Counted from the first letter of the stretch, positions 34,571 to 43,327 are shown. The stretch: DNA of 64,000 nucleotides from Bradyrhizobium mercantei (GCF_001982635.1 NZ_MKFI01000001.1:1382891-1446890); one strand, 5' to 3'. The notes: generated by a model not told the origin, from the sequence alone. Translations and numbers: made by a program.

Positions 34571-35284
34571 ATGCGCATGATGTTGAACATCCTGAGTGGC
34601 GGCGCGGCGCAAGGCCTGGTGCGCAGCCTTGCACCGGCGTTTGAAGCCGAAACCGGTCTCGGCATTGCCGGGGATTTTGGTGCGGTCGGCGCCATGGCCG
34701 ACAAGCTCCGCGCGGGCGCTCCGACCGACATCGTCATCCTGACCGCCGCCTTGATCGCGAAGCTGGCCGACGAGGGGCTGGTTGTGCGCAGCTCGATCAC
34801 CGACATCGGCCGGGTTGAAACCGCGCTTGCGGTCCGCGCGCGCGATCCGCTCGCAAAGGCGGACGATGCGGCCGGCCTGCGCGCAGCGCTGCTCGCGGCG
34901 GACGCGATCTTCGTGCCTGACACCAAGGCATCGACGGCCGGAATTCACGTCGCCAAGGTGCTGGCGCAACTCGGCATCGCTGATGTCGTCGCCGATCGGC
35001 TGAGAATCTTTCCGAACGGCGCGACGGCGATGCGGCATCTGGCGGAGTCGCGTGACCAGCGGCCGATCGGCTGCACACAATCGACCGAGATCATCAGCAC
35101 CAAGGGCGTCGTGCTGTCGGGCACCCTGCCGGCAGGATGCGGGCTCGCGACCATGTACACGGCCGCCATCCCGGCGCGGGCATCGTCGGCATCGCAGGCG
35201 CAACGGCTGATCGCGCTGCTGACGTCGCCGGACGCATCCGAACTACGTAGTCAGGCTGGCTTTGTCTCCGGGCTGCCCCGGTAG
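34571..35284 (+). CDS. ModA-like substrate-binding-domain protein without signal peptide
   Basis: 237 residues from ATG 34571. The fold resembles molybdate-binding protein: LNILSGGAAQGLVRSLAPAFEAETG, then FGAVGAMADKLRAGAPTDIVILT, DTKASTAGIHVAKVLAQLG and GCTQSTEIISTKGVVLSG. Unlike true ModA there is no export signal; the protein begins directly with the first beta-strand, and no start further upstream supplies one. It is therefore predicted cytoplasmic, possibly a ligand sensor or binding module. It follows an orphan TctC gene by 32 bp and abuts a leftward SDR gene with no gap. Function unknown. Confidence 0.75.
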   Translation: MRMMLNILSGGAAQGLVRSLAPAFEAETGLGIAGDFGAVGAMADKLRAGAPTDIVILTAALIAKLADEGLVVRSSITDIGRVETALAVRARDPLAKADDAAGLRAALLAADAIFVPDTKASTAGIHVAKVLAQLGIADVVADRLRIFPNGATAMRHLAESRDQRPIGCTQSTEIISTKGVVLSGTLPAGCGLATMYTAAIPARASSASQAQRLIALLTSPDASELRSQAGFVSGLPR

Positions 35285-36091
35285 CTAACGCGCCAACTGG
35301 GTGAGACCCGTCGGCGGTCCATCGACCGCAGTCCAGCCGCCGTCGACAAACAGCGTGCTGCCGCTGACATAGCTCGCCGCGTCCGATGCGAGGTAGGCGA
35401 CGGCGGTGGCGACCTCGTCGGCGCTGCTCCAGCGATTGAACACGGTGTGGCCGGCATAGAGATTGTAGATGTCGGGCCGCTGCTTGAACGGGCCTGTCAG
35501 CGCGGTCTCGGCGATGCTTGGCGCGATCGCGTTGACGCGAACACCCGATCGCCCGACCTCGGACGCGAAGCCCTTAACCAGAAGACCGATCGCAGCCTTG
35601 GTCGAGCCATAGACCGCGAGCCCCGGCTCGATGGTCACGGCGCGCACCGAGGAGCAGGCAATCAGGCTGCCGCCGCGCTGCTCGACCATGATGCGGCCGA
35701 ATGCCTGGAAGAACCAGACCGTGCCCTTGATGTTGAGATTGATGACGCGATCGAGATCCTCGTCGGTGTAATCGAGAATGGTCTTGCGGATATTCAGCCC
35801 CGGCGTCGTCACCGCGATGTCGATGCGCTGGAGTCCCGCCAGCGCCTTCGCGGCCAATGCCTCGACATCGGCGCGATCCGCCGCATCGCAACTGGCTGAC
35901 GTTGCTGCCCGACCCTGCTGCCGGATTGCAGCAGCCGTCGCATCCGCGCCTTCCTGGGTTCGATCGGCACAGAGCACGCGCGCACCGAGTGAGGCCAGCG
36001 CCTCGGCCGATGATTTGCCGATCCCCGACGCTGCTCCCAGCACGACGGCAGTCTTGCCGGTGAGATCGAATAGCTTGCGGTAGTCGGTCAT
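35285..36091 (-). CDS. SDR family oxidoreductase
   Basis: 268 residues, classical short-chain dehydrogenase size. The cofactor motif is GAASGIG at about residues 19-25. Catalytic Ser147/148, Tyr161 and Lys165 appear in SSVRAVTIEPGLAVYGSTK. The usual NNAG strand is replaced by TTPGLN at 95-100, an unusual change in a structural motif. CADR after the second strand suggests NAD(H) rather than NADP(H). The C-terminus has the standard SYVSGSTLFVDGGW. It diverges from a GntR gene 81 bp away and is a likely target of that regulator. The alcohol or keto substrate is unknown. Confidence 0.88.
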   Translation of the reverse strand: MTDYRKLFDLTGKTAVVLGAASGIGKSSAEALASLGARVLCADRTQEGADATAAAIRQQGRAATSASCDAADRADVEALAAKALAGLQRIDIAVTTPGLNIRKTILDYTDEDLDRVINLNIKGTVWFFQAFGRIMVEQRGGSLIACSSVRAVTIEPGLAVYGSTKAAIGLLVKGFASEVGRSGVRVNAIAPSIAETALTGPFKQRPDIYNLYAGHTVFNRWSSADEVATAVAYLASDAASYVSGSTLFVDGGWTAVDGPPTGLTQLAR

Positions 36092-36141
36092 GTGACCTCC
36101 CGGGATACGAGTGACGCTCGTTTGCCTTCCATGGCGATTTC

Positions 36142-36155
36142 ATATACTAATATAT
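36142..36155. promoter_or_regulatory. Candidate operator between SDR and GntR genes
   Basis: The inverted repeat ATATA-CTAA-TATAT lies in an AT-rich patch in otherwise GC-rich DNA, 18 bp before the GntR ATG (36173) and 50 bp before the SDR start. FCD-type GntR proteins often bind short AT-rich palindromes near their own promoter. It may also overlap a -10 element. Confidence 0.35.
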
Positions 36156-36172
36156 CAGTTTCGAGAGCAAGA

Positions 36173-36907
36173 ATGCCCGACCGCGCGCCGAGAAAGTCCG
36201 AGTTCCGCAACCCCGCTGGCCACAGGCGGAGCGGCCGCCCTCGTACTGCGACTGCCGCCGCGCGCATCTATGCCGAGCTGCGCGCCGAACTCGTCTCGTT
36301 GCAGCGCAAGCCGGGTGACCCGATCCTCGAAGCCGAGATCGCGATGTCCTACGGCGTGAGCCGGACGCCCGTGCGCGAAGCCATCCTCCGCCTGTCGGAT
36401 GAGGGCCTGGTGGAAATCTTCCCGCAATCCGGCATCTTCGTGTCGCGCATCCCGCTCGCGGCGCTGCCCGAGGCGATCATCGTCCGGAGGTCGCTGGAGG
36501 AAACCACGACCCGCATGGCCACTGAACGCGCGAGCAAGAGCCAGCTCCTTGGCTTGCATTCCATCCTCGCGCGCCAGCGTGAGGCCGATGCGGCCGGAGA
36601 TCGCGAGGCGTTCCATCAGGCCGACGAGGCCTTTCATGCCGCCATCGCCGACATCGCGGGTTACCCGGGCATCTGGAGGCTGATCCTGCAGGTCAAGGTT
36701 CACGTCGATCGATTCCGGCGTCTCACGCTGCCGCAGCGCGGGCGAATGGCCGAAGTGATCGCCGAACACGAGGTCATCATGGCCGCGATCGATGCACGCG
36801 ATGCGCCATCTGCGGCAAGCGCGATGGTCAAGCACCTGGACCGGCTGCTGGCCGACATCGGCACCACCAAACACAACAATCCGGAGTTTTTCGACCAGCT
36901 CAACTAG
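36173..36907 (+). CDS. GntR-family (FCD) transcriptional regulator
   Basis: 244 residues from ATG 36173 (MPDRAPRKSEFRN); starting at 36092 would run into the SDR promoter. A basic N-terminus precedes the winged helix: AARIYAELRAELVSLQRKPGDPILEAEIAMSYGVSRTPVREAILRLSDEGLVEIFPQ. The FCD domain follows with IIVRRSLEETTTRMA, FHQADEAFHAAIADIAG and EVIAEHEVIMAAI, whose Asp/His positions usually bind a metal and a carboxylate effector. It stands first in a rightward run with dctPQM, a cyclase, a TctC and an amidohydrolase, so it likely controls their shared substrate pathway and the divergent SDR gene. Confidence 0.9.
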   Translation: MPDRAPRKSEFRNPAGHRRSGRPRTATAAARIYAELRAELVSLQRKPGDPILEAEIAMSYGVSRTPVREAILRLSDEGLVEIFPQSGIFVSRIPLAALPEAIIVRRSLEETTTRMATERASKSQLLGLHSILARQREADAAGDREAFHQADEAFHAAIADIAGYPGIWRLILQVKVHVDRFRRLTLPQRGRMAEVIAEHEVIMAAIDARDAPSAASAMVKHLDRLLADIGTTKHNNPEFFDQLN

Positions 36908-36946
36908 TCGAGCGATCCGGACCAAAAACTGCTGGAAGGAAACGCC

Positions 36947-37972
36947 ATGGATCATGCACGCCGATCACAGCGCCGCGTTGCGGGGCTCAGCCGTCGCGAT
37001 CTCATGCGGATGGGGGCCGGCCTCGGCGCGGTGGCAGCGACATCGCCGGCGCTGGCCCAGACGAAAGCCGTCTTCAAGGCATCCGACGTGCAGCCGCCGG
37101 GCTACCCGACCGTGGTGGCGACGGAAAATCTCGGCAAGAAGCTGGCGGCGGCGACCAATGGCCGGCTGTCGCTCCAGATGTTCCCCTCGATGCAGCTCGG
37201 CGGTGAGAAGGAAACCATCGAGCAGACCCAGATCGGCGCAATCCAGATGCTGCGCGTCAGCGCGGGCTCGATCGGTCCCATCGTCGACGACATCAACGTC
37301 GTCAACATGCCCTTCCTGTTCAAGAACATGGCGCATGCCGACCGGATGATGGACGGCCCGATCGGCCAGGAGCTGCTGGACAAGATCACCGCGAGCCCGA
37401 ACGCCGGACTGGTCGCATTGTGCTGGATGAATTCCGGCGCGCGCAGCCTCTACAACACCAAGCACGCGATCAAGACCATCGCCGACATCAAGGGCCTCAA
37501 GTTTCGCGTCATCGGCAATCCGATCTTCATCGACATGATGAACGCGCTCGGCGGCAACGGCATCGCGATGGGTTACGACCAGGTGTTTAGCGCGTTGCAG
37601 ACCGGCGTCATCGACGGCGCCGAGAACAATCCACCGAGCTACGTCTTCAGCAATCACTACACCGCAGCGAAGCACTTCTCGCTCACCGAGCACTTGATCG
37701 TTCCCGAATTGCTGGTGTTCTCGAAGCGGGCCTGGTCCGCGCTGACAGCCGATGACCAGACGCTGATCAGGAAGCTTGCCCGCGAGGCCCAGATGGAAGA
37801 GCGCGGGCTCTGGAACATCTACGAGCAGCAGGCGATGGAGAAAGCGAAAGCCGCCGGGTGCGAGATCATCGAGATTGCCGACAAGGCGCCCTTCCAGAGC
37901 GCGGTCAAGCCGGTATGGGATAAATACGGCCCGAAATACCAGGACATGATCGGACGGGTCCAGTCTGCCTGA
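36947..37972 (+). CDS. dctP: TRAP transporter solute receptor, DctP family
   Basis: 341 residues; GGAAGGAAA precedes ATG 36947. The leader SRRDLMRMGAGLGAVAATSPALAQ is Tat-type, with cleavage after ALA. The mature receptor has VQPPGYPTVVATENLGKKLAAATNGRLS, the DctP signature LKFRVIGNPIFIDMMNALGGN, where the conserved Arg would bind the ligand carboxylate, and YDQVFSALQTGVIDGAENN. It binds an organic acid in the periplasm and hands it to DctQM encoded just downstream (41 bp). The ligand is undetermined. Confidence 0.93.
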   Translation: MDHARRSQRRVAGLSRRDLMRMGAGLGAVAATSPALAQTKAVFKASDVQPPGYPTVVATENLGKKLAAATNGRLSLQMFPSMQLGGEKETIEQTQIGAIQMLRVSAGSIGPIVDDINVVNMPFLFKNMAHADRMMDGPIGQELLDKITASPNAGLVALCWMNSGARSLYNTKHAIKTIADIKGLKFRVIGNPIFIDMMNALGGNGIAMGYDQVFSALQTGVIDGAENNPPSYVFSNHYTAAKHFSLTEHLIVPELLVFSKRAWSALTADDQTLIRKLAREAQMEERGLWNIYEQQAMEKAKAAGCEIIEIADKAPFQSAVKPVWDKYGPKYQDMIGRVQSA

Positions 37973-38013
37973 CGCGGCGCCGCACGGGAAATCGACATCC
38001 TACAGGACATGAC

Positions 38014-38526
38014 ATGGCCGGATCATATCGCCGCGCGATGGACTATCTGTACCTTGCCTGCGTCATCACGGGCTCTGCCGCGCTGATCCTGATTTCAGCA
38101 GTCATCCCCTGGGCGGTGTTCACCCGTTATGTGCTGAACAGCGCCGCGTCCTGGCCCGAACCACTCGCGGTCTTGCTCACCATCGTCGTGACGTTCATCG
38201 GTGCGGCCGCCGGATATCGGCTCAATCTGCATATGAACGTCGGCTATTTCGCCGGCAAGCTGCCCGATTCGCTCCGCAACCTCGTCGACCTCCTCGTCCA
38301 GCTGCTGATGGGGCTGATCGCGCTGTTCATGATGATCTGGGGCACTCGGCTGGTGGAGGTGACCTGGTACAACACGATCGCCGACTTCCCGTCGCTTTCG
38401 GTCGGCGTCACCTATCTTCCGATTCCGATCGGCGGCGCCTGCCTACTGCTGTTCATCATCGAACGAATTTTTCTCGGTGCGCCACCCGATCCGATCGGTG
38501 CGCATCGCGAAGCATCGATCGACTGA
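38014..38526 (+). CDS. dctQ: TRAP transporter small membrane subunit, DctQ family
   Basis: 170 residues with four hydrophobic spans: YLYLACVITGSAALILISAVIPWAVFTRY, LAVLLTIVVTFIGAAAGYR, LLVQLLMGLIALFMMIWG and IPIGGACLLLFIIERIF. The DctQ-typical W-P-E (ASWPEPLA) and R-x-N-x-H-x-x-V (YRLNLHMNVGYF) segments are present. It pairs with DctM, whose start is 15 bp downstream, to form the sodium-driven membrane unit for the DctP receptor. Confidence 0.9.
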   Translation: MAGSYRRAMDYLYLACVITGSAALILISAVIPWAVFTRYVLNSAASWPEPLAVLLTIVVTFIGAAAGYRLNLHMNVGYFAGKLPDSLRNLVDLLVQLLMGLIALFMMIWGTRLVEVTWYNTIADFPSLSVGVTYLPIPIGGACLLLFIIERIFLGAPPDPIGAHREASID

Positions 38527-38541
38527 CCGCGAGAAGCCGCC

Positions 38542-39837
38542 ATGGACATCTCCATTCTGCTCACGACCATGCTGTTCTGCTTCCTGATCGGCATGCCGAT
38601 CGCCTACTCGCTGGCGATGGCGGCCATCGTCGGCGCCTTGTGGATCGGCATTCCCCTCGAAGCGGTGATGCTGAAGATCTCCGACGGCGTCAGCAAGGTC
38701 GCGATGCTGACCATCCCGTTTTTCGTGCTGGCCGGCGCGATCATGGCCGAGGGCGGCATGGCTCGCCGCCTGGTCGCGTTTGCCGACGTGCTGGTTGGAC
38801 TGACCCGTCTGCGCGGCGGCCTTTCGATCGTCAACGTGCTCGCGACGACCTTCCTGAGCGGCATCTCGGGATCGGCCGTCGCCGATACATCCGCGATCGG
38901 TTCGGTGATGATCCCGCAAATGGAAAAGAACGGCTATCCGCGGGTGTTCGCGACCAACCTGACGATCACCTCGTCGGTTCAGGCCCTGCTGGTGCCGCCG
39001 AGCCACAATGCGGTGCTCTATTCGCTTGCGACGGGCGGAACGATCTCGATCAGCGCCCTCTTCATGGCCGGCGTATTCCCGGGGCTGCTGCTCGGCTTTT
39101 CGCTGATCGTTTTGTGCCTCGCTGTCGCCTATCGCGAGAAGCACCCGCACGGCCAGACCGTTCCGGCCAAGGACGCGATACGCATTGCCATCGATGCGTC
39201 CTGGGGCCTCATCACGCTCGTGATCATCCTGGGCGGCATTCTGGGCGGCATCTTCACTGCAATCGAAGCCGGCGCAATCGCCTGCATCTGGGCCTTCTTC
39301 GTGACCATGTTCATCTATCGCGACTATCGCTGGCGCGATCTGCCGGTGCTGCTGCATCGCACGCTGCGCACCGTCGCAATGGTGATGACGCTGATCGCCT
39401 GCGCCTCCAGCGTCGGCTACATCATGGCGCTGACGCAGATGCCCGCCAAGATGACCGCGTTCTTCCTGTCGATATCAGATAACAAGTACGTCATCCTGCT
39501 CCTGATCAACGTGTTGCTGCTGGTGCTCGGCACACTCGTCGACATGGCACCGTCGATCCTGATCGCGACGCCGATCCTGCTGCCGGTCATGAAGAACTTC
39601 GGCGTCGACCCCGTGCATTTCGGCATGATCATGCTGCTCAATCTCGGCATCGGCCTGTGCCATCCGCCGGTCGGCGCGATCCTGTTCGTCGGCTGCGCGG
39701 TCGGCAAGGTCACGATCGAGCAGGTCATGCGCAAGATCTGGCCGTTCTACGCGGTGATGTTGTTCGTCCTGATGTGCGTGACGTATCTGCCGGAAATCTC
39801 GCTATGGCTGCCGCGACAGCTTCAAGTTCTGCACTGA
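38542..39837 (+). CDS. dctM: TRAP transporter large membrane subunit, DctM family
   Basis: 431 residues, normal for DctM. About 12 hydrophobic spans. Diagnostic stretches are GMPIAYSLAMAAIVGALWIG, VAMLTIPFFVLAGAIMAEGGMARRLV, FLSGISGSAVADTSAIGSVMIPQM, MAPSILIATPILLPVM, and GMIMLLNLGIGLCHPPVGAILFVG. It translocates the acid delivered by DctP using the sodium gradient. It completes a standard dctPQM order and is followed after 93 bp by a cyclase-family gene. Confidence 0.94.
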   Translation: MDISILLTTMLFCFLIGMPIAYSLAMAAIVGALWIGIPLEAVMLKISDGVSKVAMLTIPFFVLAGAIMAEGGMARRLVAFADVLVGLTRLRGGLSIVNVLATTFLSGISGSAVADTSAIGSVMIPQMEKNGYPRVFATNLTITSSVQALLVPPSHNAVLYSLATGGTISISALFMAGVFPGLLLGFSLIVLCLAVAYREKHPHGQTVPAKDAIRIAIDASWGLITLVIILGGILGGIFTAIEAGAIACIWAFFVTMFIYRDYRWRDLPVLLHRTLRTVAMVMTLIACASSVGYIMALTQMPAKMTAFFLSISDNKYVILLLINVLLLVLGTLVDMAPSILIATPILLPVMKNFGVDPVHFGMIMLLNLGIGLCHPPVGAILFVGCAVGKVTIEQVMRKIWPFYAVMLFVLMCVTYLPEISLWLPRQLQVLH

Positions 39838-39930
39838 GGGCAAGCGGCATCTTGCGCGCGCACGGCAAACGCGTCAGCATGATCCGCAGAAGCGCGCCTG
39901 CGCCAGCTCCGTCAAGAAAGGGCACCCGTC

Positions 39931-40617
39931 GTGAGGATCATCGACCTGAGCCGCGAGCTCTATCACCGCACACCGAGCTATCCCGGCCATCCGCCGATCA
40001 TGCACGGGATGTGGAAGAACCACGAGGAAGCCCTGGCGGAGTCGCGAAACGTCTATGGCTTGGCATCGATGTTCATCTCGATGCCCGACCACGGAGGAAC
40101 CCACATTGACGCGCCCCGGCATTTCGGCCCCAGCGGCATCCCGATCAATGAATATCCGCTGGAGAAGTGCATTGTGCCGGGCATCTGTCTCGACCTGCGC
40201 CACATTGCGCCGCGTGCCGAGATCACGCCGTCCGACCTCGATACGGCCGTGAAGGCCGCCGGACGGCCGATCCCAAAGGGCGGCACCGTGCTGCTCTGCA
40301 CCGGCCATCACGCGCGAACCTTTCCGCGCAAGGAATATTCGACCGACAATGCCGGCGTGAATGTCGCGGCCACCGAGTGGCTGGCGAAACAAGGCATCGT
40401 TCATTTCGGCATCGACTCGATGCGGCCCGGTACCGACAGCGACGAGAACCTGCTGGTCCACAAAGCCTGCCTCGATCTCGACATCACCCATATCGAAAGC
40501 CTGTGCAATCTCGAAGCGCTGCTTGGCGAGGGGCAGTTCACCTTCATCGGCCTGCCCATGAAATGGCGCGACGGCACCGCGTCACCGATCCGCGCGATCG
40601 CGGTATTCGACCTCTAA
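39931..40617 (+). CDS. Cyclase-family metal hydrolase (kynurenine-formamidase-like)
   Basis: 228 residues from GTG 39931 (GTGAGGATCATC), preceded by AAGAAAGGG. The defining metal motif H-x-G-T-H-x-D-x-P-x-H is seen as HGGTHIDAPRHF, with His54, His58, Asp60 and His64. TFIGLPMKWRDGTASPIRAIAV near the C-terminus is also typical. Members hydrolyse formamides, cyclic amides or isatin, usually with Zn or Mn. No leader, so cytoplasmic. Set between a TRAP transporter and an exported amidohydrolase, it probably opens or deformylates the imported compound; the exact substrate is not determined. Confidence 0.85.
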   Translation: MRIIDLSRELYHRTPSYPGHPPIMHGMWKNHEEALAESRNVYGLASMFISMPDHGGTHIDAPRHFGPSGIPINEYPLEKCIVPGICLDLRHIAPRAEITPSDLDTAVKAAGRPIPKGGTVLLCTGHHARTFPRKEYSTDNAGVNVAATEWLAKQGIVHFGIDSMRPGTDSDENLLVHKACLDLDITHIESLCNLEALLGEGQFTFIGLPMKWRDGTASPIRAIAVFDL

Positions 40618-40643
40618 CGCACGATGCGGATGAGGGAGCTCCG

Positions 40644-41639
40644 ATGACAGGAAGCAGATCCGCCCTTCCCTCGCGTCGTTCGGTCCTGAAGGCCGGTGGC
40701 GTGCTCGCGGTTGCCAACCTTACCGGAGGGGCCAAGGCCGCCGGCTATCCGGAACGCCCAACCAAGATCATCGTGCCGTTCGCGCCGGGCGGCCCGACCG
40801 ATATCATGGCCCGCATCCTCGGCACCCATCTTGGCGAAGCGCTCGGCGGCACCATCGTGGTCGAGAACCGTCCCGGCGGCGGCGGCAATATCGGCATCGG
40901 CATCGCCGCGCATGCCGAGCCCGACGGCTATACCCTCCTGATCACGTCGAGTGCCTATGTCGTCAACCCGGGTCTTTACGCCAGGATCCCATACGATCCC
41001 GACAAGGATTTTGCGCCGATCGCCGAGCTTGGCACGTCGCCGAACGTGATCCTGGTCAATCCGAAGCTCGCCATCAATTCGATCGCCGACCTGGTCGCAC
41101 GTGCCAAGGCCAACCCGGACGAGTTGAACTATGCGAGCCCAGGCCTCGGGACGACGCCGCATCTTGCCGGCGAGCTGTTCAAGATCATGGGCCGGATCCA
41201 GATGACGCATGTGCCATTCTCGGGCGCGGGTCCCGCCATCCAGGCGATCCTGAGCGGAACCACCCAGGTCGCATTCGCCGCGCTGCCGCCTGCGCATCCG
41301 CACATCGAGTCGGGCGCATTGAAAGCGCTCGCCGTCACCGGAACCCGTCGGTGGTTCGACTTGCAGGACGTGCCGACCATGATCGAGCTCGGCTACAAGG
41401 ATTTCGTCTCCGACACCTTCCAGGGCTTCCTCGCACCCGCGAAAACGCCCTCCTCCGTCGTCGAATTGCTGTCGGCGAAATCGATCGAGATCCTGAAGCG
41501 GCCGAAGATCGCCGAGCAGCTGCGCAATGACGGCTTCGAGGTGCTTGCGAACGGCCCTGACGGCATGCGCAAGCGGATCGCGGACGAAGTTCCGAAATGG
41601 CGCGACATCATCGCAAAGGCCGGGATCAAGCCGGTTTAA
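40644..41639 (+). CDS. Bug/TctC-family substrate-binding protein (orphan)
   Basis: 331 residues from ATG 40644, 26 bp after the cyclase gene, with GAGGGAG just upstream. The leader SRRSVLKAGGVLAVANLTGGAKAA looks Tat-dependent. The mature protein starts GYPERPTKIIVPFAPGGPTDIMARI and has VVENRPGGGGNIGIG and YASPGLGTTPHLAGELFK. It would capture a carboxylate in the periplasm. No TctAB accompanies it, though a complete TRAP system lies upstream, so the cluster encodes two kinds of receptor for perhaps related ligands. The frame is open further upstream only as a shadow of the cyclase gene. Confidence 0.9.
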   Translation: MTGSRSALPSRRSVLKAGGVLAVANLTGGAKAAGYPERPTKIIVPFAPGGPTDIMARILGTHLGEALGGTIVVENRPGGGGNIGIGIAAHAEPDGYTLLITSSAYVVNPGLYARIPYDPDKDFAPIAELGTSPNVILVNPKLAINSIADLVARAKANPDELNYASPGLGTTPHLAGELFKIMGRIQMTHVPFSGAGPAIQAILSGTTQVAFAALPPAHPHIESGALKALAVTGTRRWFDLQDVPTMIELGYKDFVSDTFQGFLAPAKTPSSVVELLSAKSIEILKRPKIAEQLRNDGFEVLANGPDGMRKRIADEVPKWRDIIAKAGIKPV

Positions 41640-41742
41640 GCAGATCAACATTGCGCGACACGCACAGCGTGTGATCTTGCGACCACTAGCCGGCATCCCT
41701 ACGCTCGCCGCTCCATAACAAAAAGACAGGGAGGCGATCGTC

Positions 41743-42837
41743 ATGACCACAAGGCGGGATTTCCTGAAAGCGGGAGCGAATGCGGCGGCGGGAATCGTGT
41801 TCTGCGGCTGCGGGATGGTCCACAACGCGAATGCGCAGCAATCGCGCCAGAAATTGCCGGTCACCGTCGACGGCAATCGCATCAAGACGATAGACATTCA
41901 TTCGCATTGCCACTTCCGCGAGGCCGGCGCCCTGCTCGGCGCCGATGCCGGGAAATATCAACTGCCGCCGGTCAACGGCGCCGCGGAGGCCTTCGTCGAG
42001 ATCGACAAACGCCTGGCCGCGATGGACGCGCAGGCCGTCGACATGGAGGTGCTCTCGATCAATCCGTTCTGGTATGACCGCGATCGCGATCTGGCCGGCA
42101 AGATCGTCAAAATCCAGAATGAAAAGCTCGCCGAACTCTGCGCCTCGAAGCCCGACCGCTTCGCAGCCTTCGCCTCGCTGACATTGCAGGCCCCGGACCT
42201 TGCGGTTCAGGAGCTCGAGACCGCGGTCAAGAAGCAGGGGCTGAAGGGTGCGGCGATCGGCGGTGTCGTCGACGGCGTCGAATTCTCCGATTCTAGGTTT
42301 CACCCCGTTTGGGCGAAGGCCGAGGAACTCGGTGTCCCCCTGTTCATCCATCCGCAGGGCGTGCCCGAGCTCGGCAAGCGGCTCTCCGGCAATGGCTGGC
42401 TCGGCAACACGATCGGCAATCCGCTCGAGACAACGATCGCGCTCTCGCATTTGATCTTCGAGGGCACGCTCGACCGATTCCCGGGATTGAAGATCATCGC
42501 CGCGCATGGCGGCGGCTACCTCCCATCCTATGCCGATCGCTCGGACCATCCCTGCCTGGTCGGACCCAAGGGATGCAATGCGGAGATCAAGCTGCAGAAG
42601 GCGCCGACGGAATACCTCAAGCAGATCTATTTCGACTCGCTGATCTTCACGCCCGAGGCGATCCGGCATCTCGCCGCCCAGGTCGGCGCCGGCCAGATCG
42701 TGCTGGGAAGCGACTATCCCTATCCATGGCAACTGGCGCCGGTCGATCACATCTTCGCCTGCGCGTCGCTGAGCGACGACGACAAGGCCAACATTCTCGG
42801 CCGGACCGCAGCAAGGCTGCTCGGTGTTGCCGCGTGA
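41743..42837 (+). CDS. Tat-exported amidohydrolase family 2 (ACMSD-like) protein
   Basis: 364 residues; GGGAGG precedes ATG 41743. TRRDFLKAGANAAAGIVF is a clear Tat motif with cleavage probably near NANA-Q. The amidohydrolase-2 fold shows the metal pair H53-x-H55 in TIDIHSHCH, VPLFIHPQGVPE with a further metal His, IIAAHGGGYLPSY, and the terminal metal Asp in VLGSDYPYPW. Relatives decarboxylate or hydrolyse aromatic acids such as 2-amino-3-carboxymuconate semialdehyde. Most are cytoplasmic, so export is notable. It ends the rightward run starting with GntR/dctPQM; the substrate is probably processed before or during uptake. Confidence 0.85.
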   Translation: MTTRRDFLKAGANAAAGIVFCGCGMVHNANAQQSRQKLPVTVDGNRIKTIDIHSHCHFREAGALLGADAGKYQLPPVNGAAEAFVEIDKRLAAMDAQAVDMEVLSINPFWYDRDRDLAGKIVKIQNEKLAELCASKPDRFAAFASLTLQAPDLAVQELETAVKKQGLKGAAIGGVVDGVEFSDSRFHPVWAKAEELGVPLFIHPQGVPELGKRLSGNGWLGNTIGNPLETTIALSHLIFEGTLDRFPGLKIIAAHGGGYLPSYADRSDHPCLVGPKGCNAEIKLQKAPTEYLKQIYFDSLIFTPEAIRHLAAQVGAGQIVLGSDYPYPWQLAPVDHIFACASLSDDDKANILGRTAARLLGVAA

Positions 42838-42870
42838 GGATGGCGGCGGACCGTTGGACGATATGAATCG

Positions 42871-42900
42871 TCGACGTGGCGCCTTGGTGCGCGACGTCGA
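42871..42900. terminator. Hairpin between convergent amidohydrolase and small membrane protein genes
   Basis: TCGACGT (42871-42877) pairs with ACGTCGA (42894-42900) around an inner GGCGC/GTGCG stem. It fills the short gap between two converging genes and touches the second stop codon. No T-run, so a weak bidirectional terminator at best. Confidence 0.35.
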
Positions 42901-43188
42901 TCAATAGGCCTTCACCGTCCGGATCTCATTGCGCGGCTGGGCCGTTGGTGCCACCTGCGCGACGTTGGGCACTGGATCGGCGTAGACGGCTTCAGTCCCG
43001 GCGAACTCCGCCTGCGCCGCGTCCGATATCCATTGGACCGCGGCCGGGTGACTGACCAGCACTCCGATCAACGCAACGATCACCAGCACCGGCAAAGCGA
43101 TCAGCTTGATACTGAAGCTCTCGTAGTTGCTCTCCGGATCTTGGTTGCTGTCTGGATCCTGCTGTCGGTTGTCGAACGAATCCTGCAT
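42901..43188 (-). CDS. Small single-span membrane protein of unknown function
   Basis: 95 residues from ATG 43188, chosen for the GGAGG six bases upstream; a GTG at 43218 lacks such a site. A polar, Asp/Gln/Asn-rich N-terminus (about 25 residues) precedes one hydrophobic span, FSIKLIALPVLVIVALIGVLV. A C-terminal domain of about 45 residues with Ala/Pro-rich tail should face the periplasm. No family recognised. It lies downstream of a Crp/Fnr regulator on the same strand (gap 139 bp) and could be co-transcribed. Confidence 0.65.
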   Translation of the reverse strand: MQDSFDNRQQDPDSNQDPESNYESFSIKLIALPVLVIVALIGVLVSHPAAVQWISDAAQAEFAGTEAVYADPVPNVAQVAPTAQPRNEIRTVKAY

Positions 43189-43327
43189 GGATTCCTCCAC
43201 CTTGCGGACGTGATCCACCAGGGGTCACTTACCGCAGGGCACGCAAGGCCGATGTGAATGGTTTCACAGGCTTTGTCCGGCTCACCGTATCGTGAAATGC
43301 GGGTCTGACCGGGGCAGCCGGAAGCGA

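Noticed and set aside
36908..36917. TCGAGCGATC, matching the core of the proposed TetR motif
   Set aside because: Only a 10-base match, without the flanking GTTTA, in an unrelated cluster more than 20 kb away; expected by chance in GC-rich DNA.
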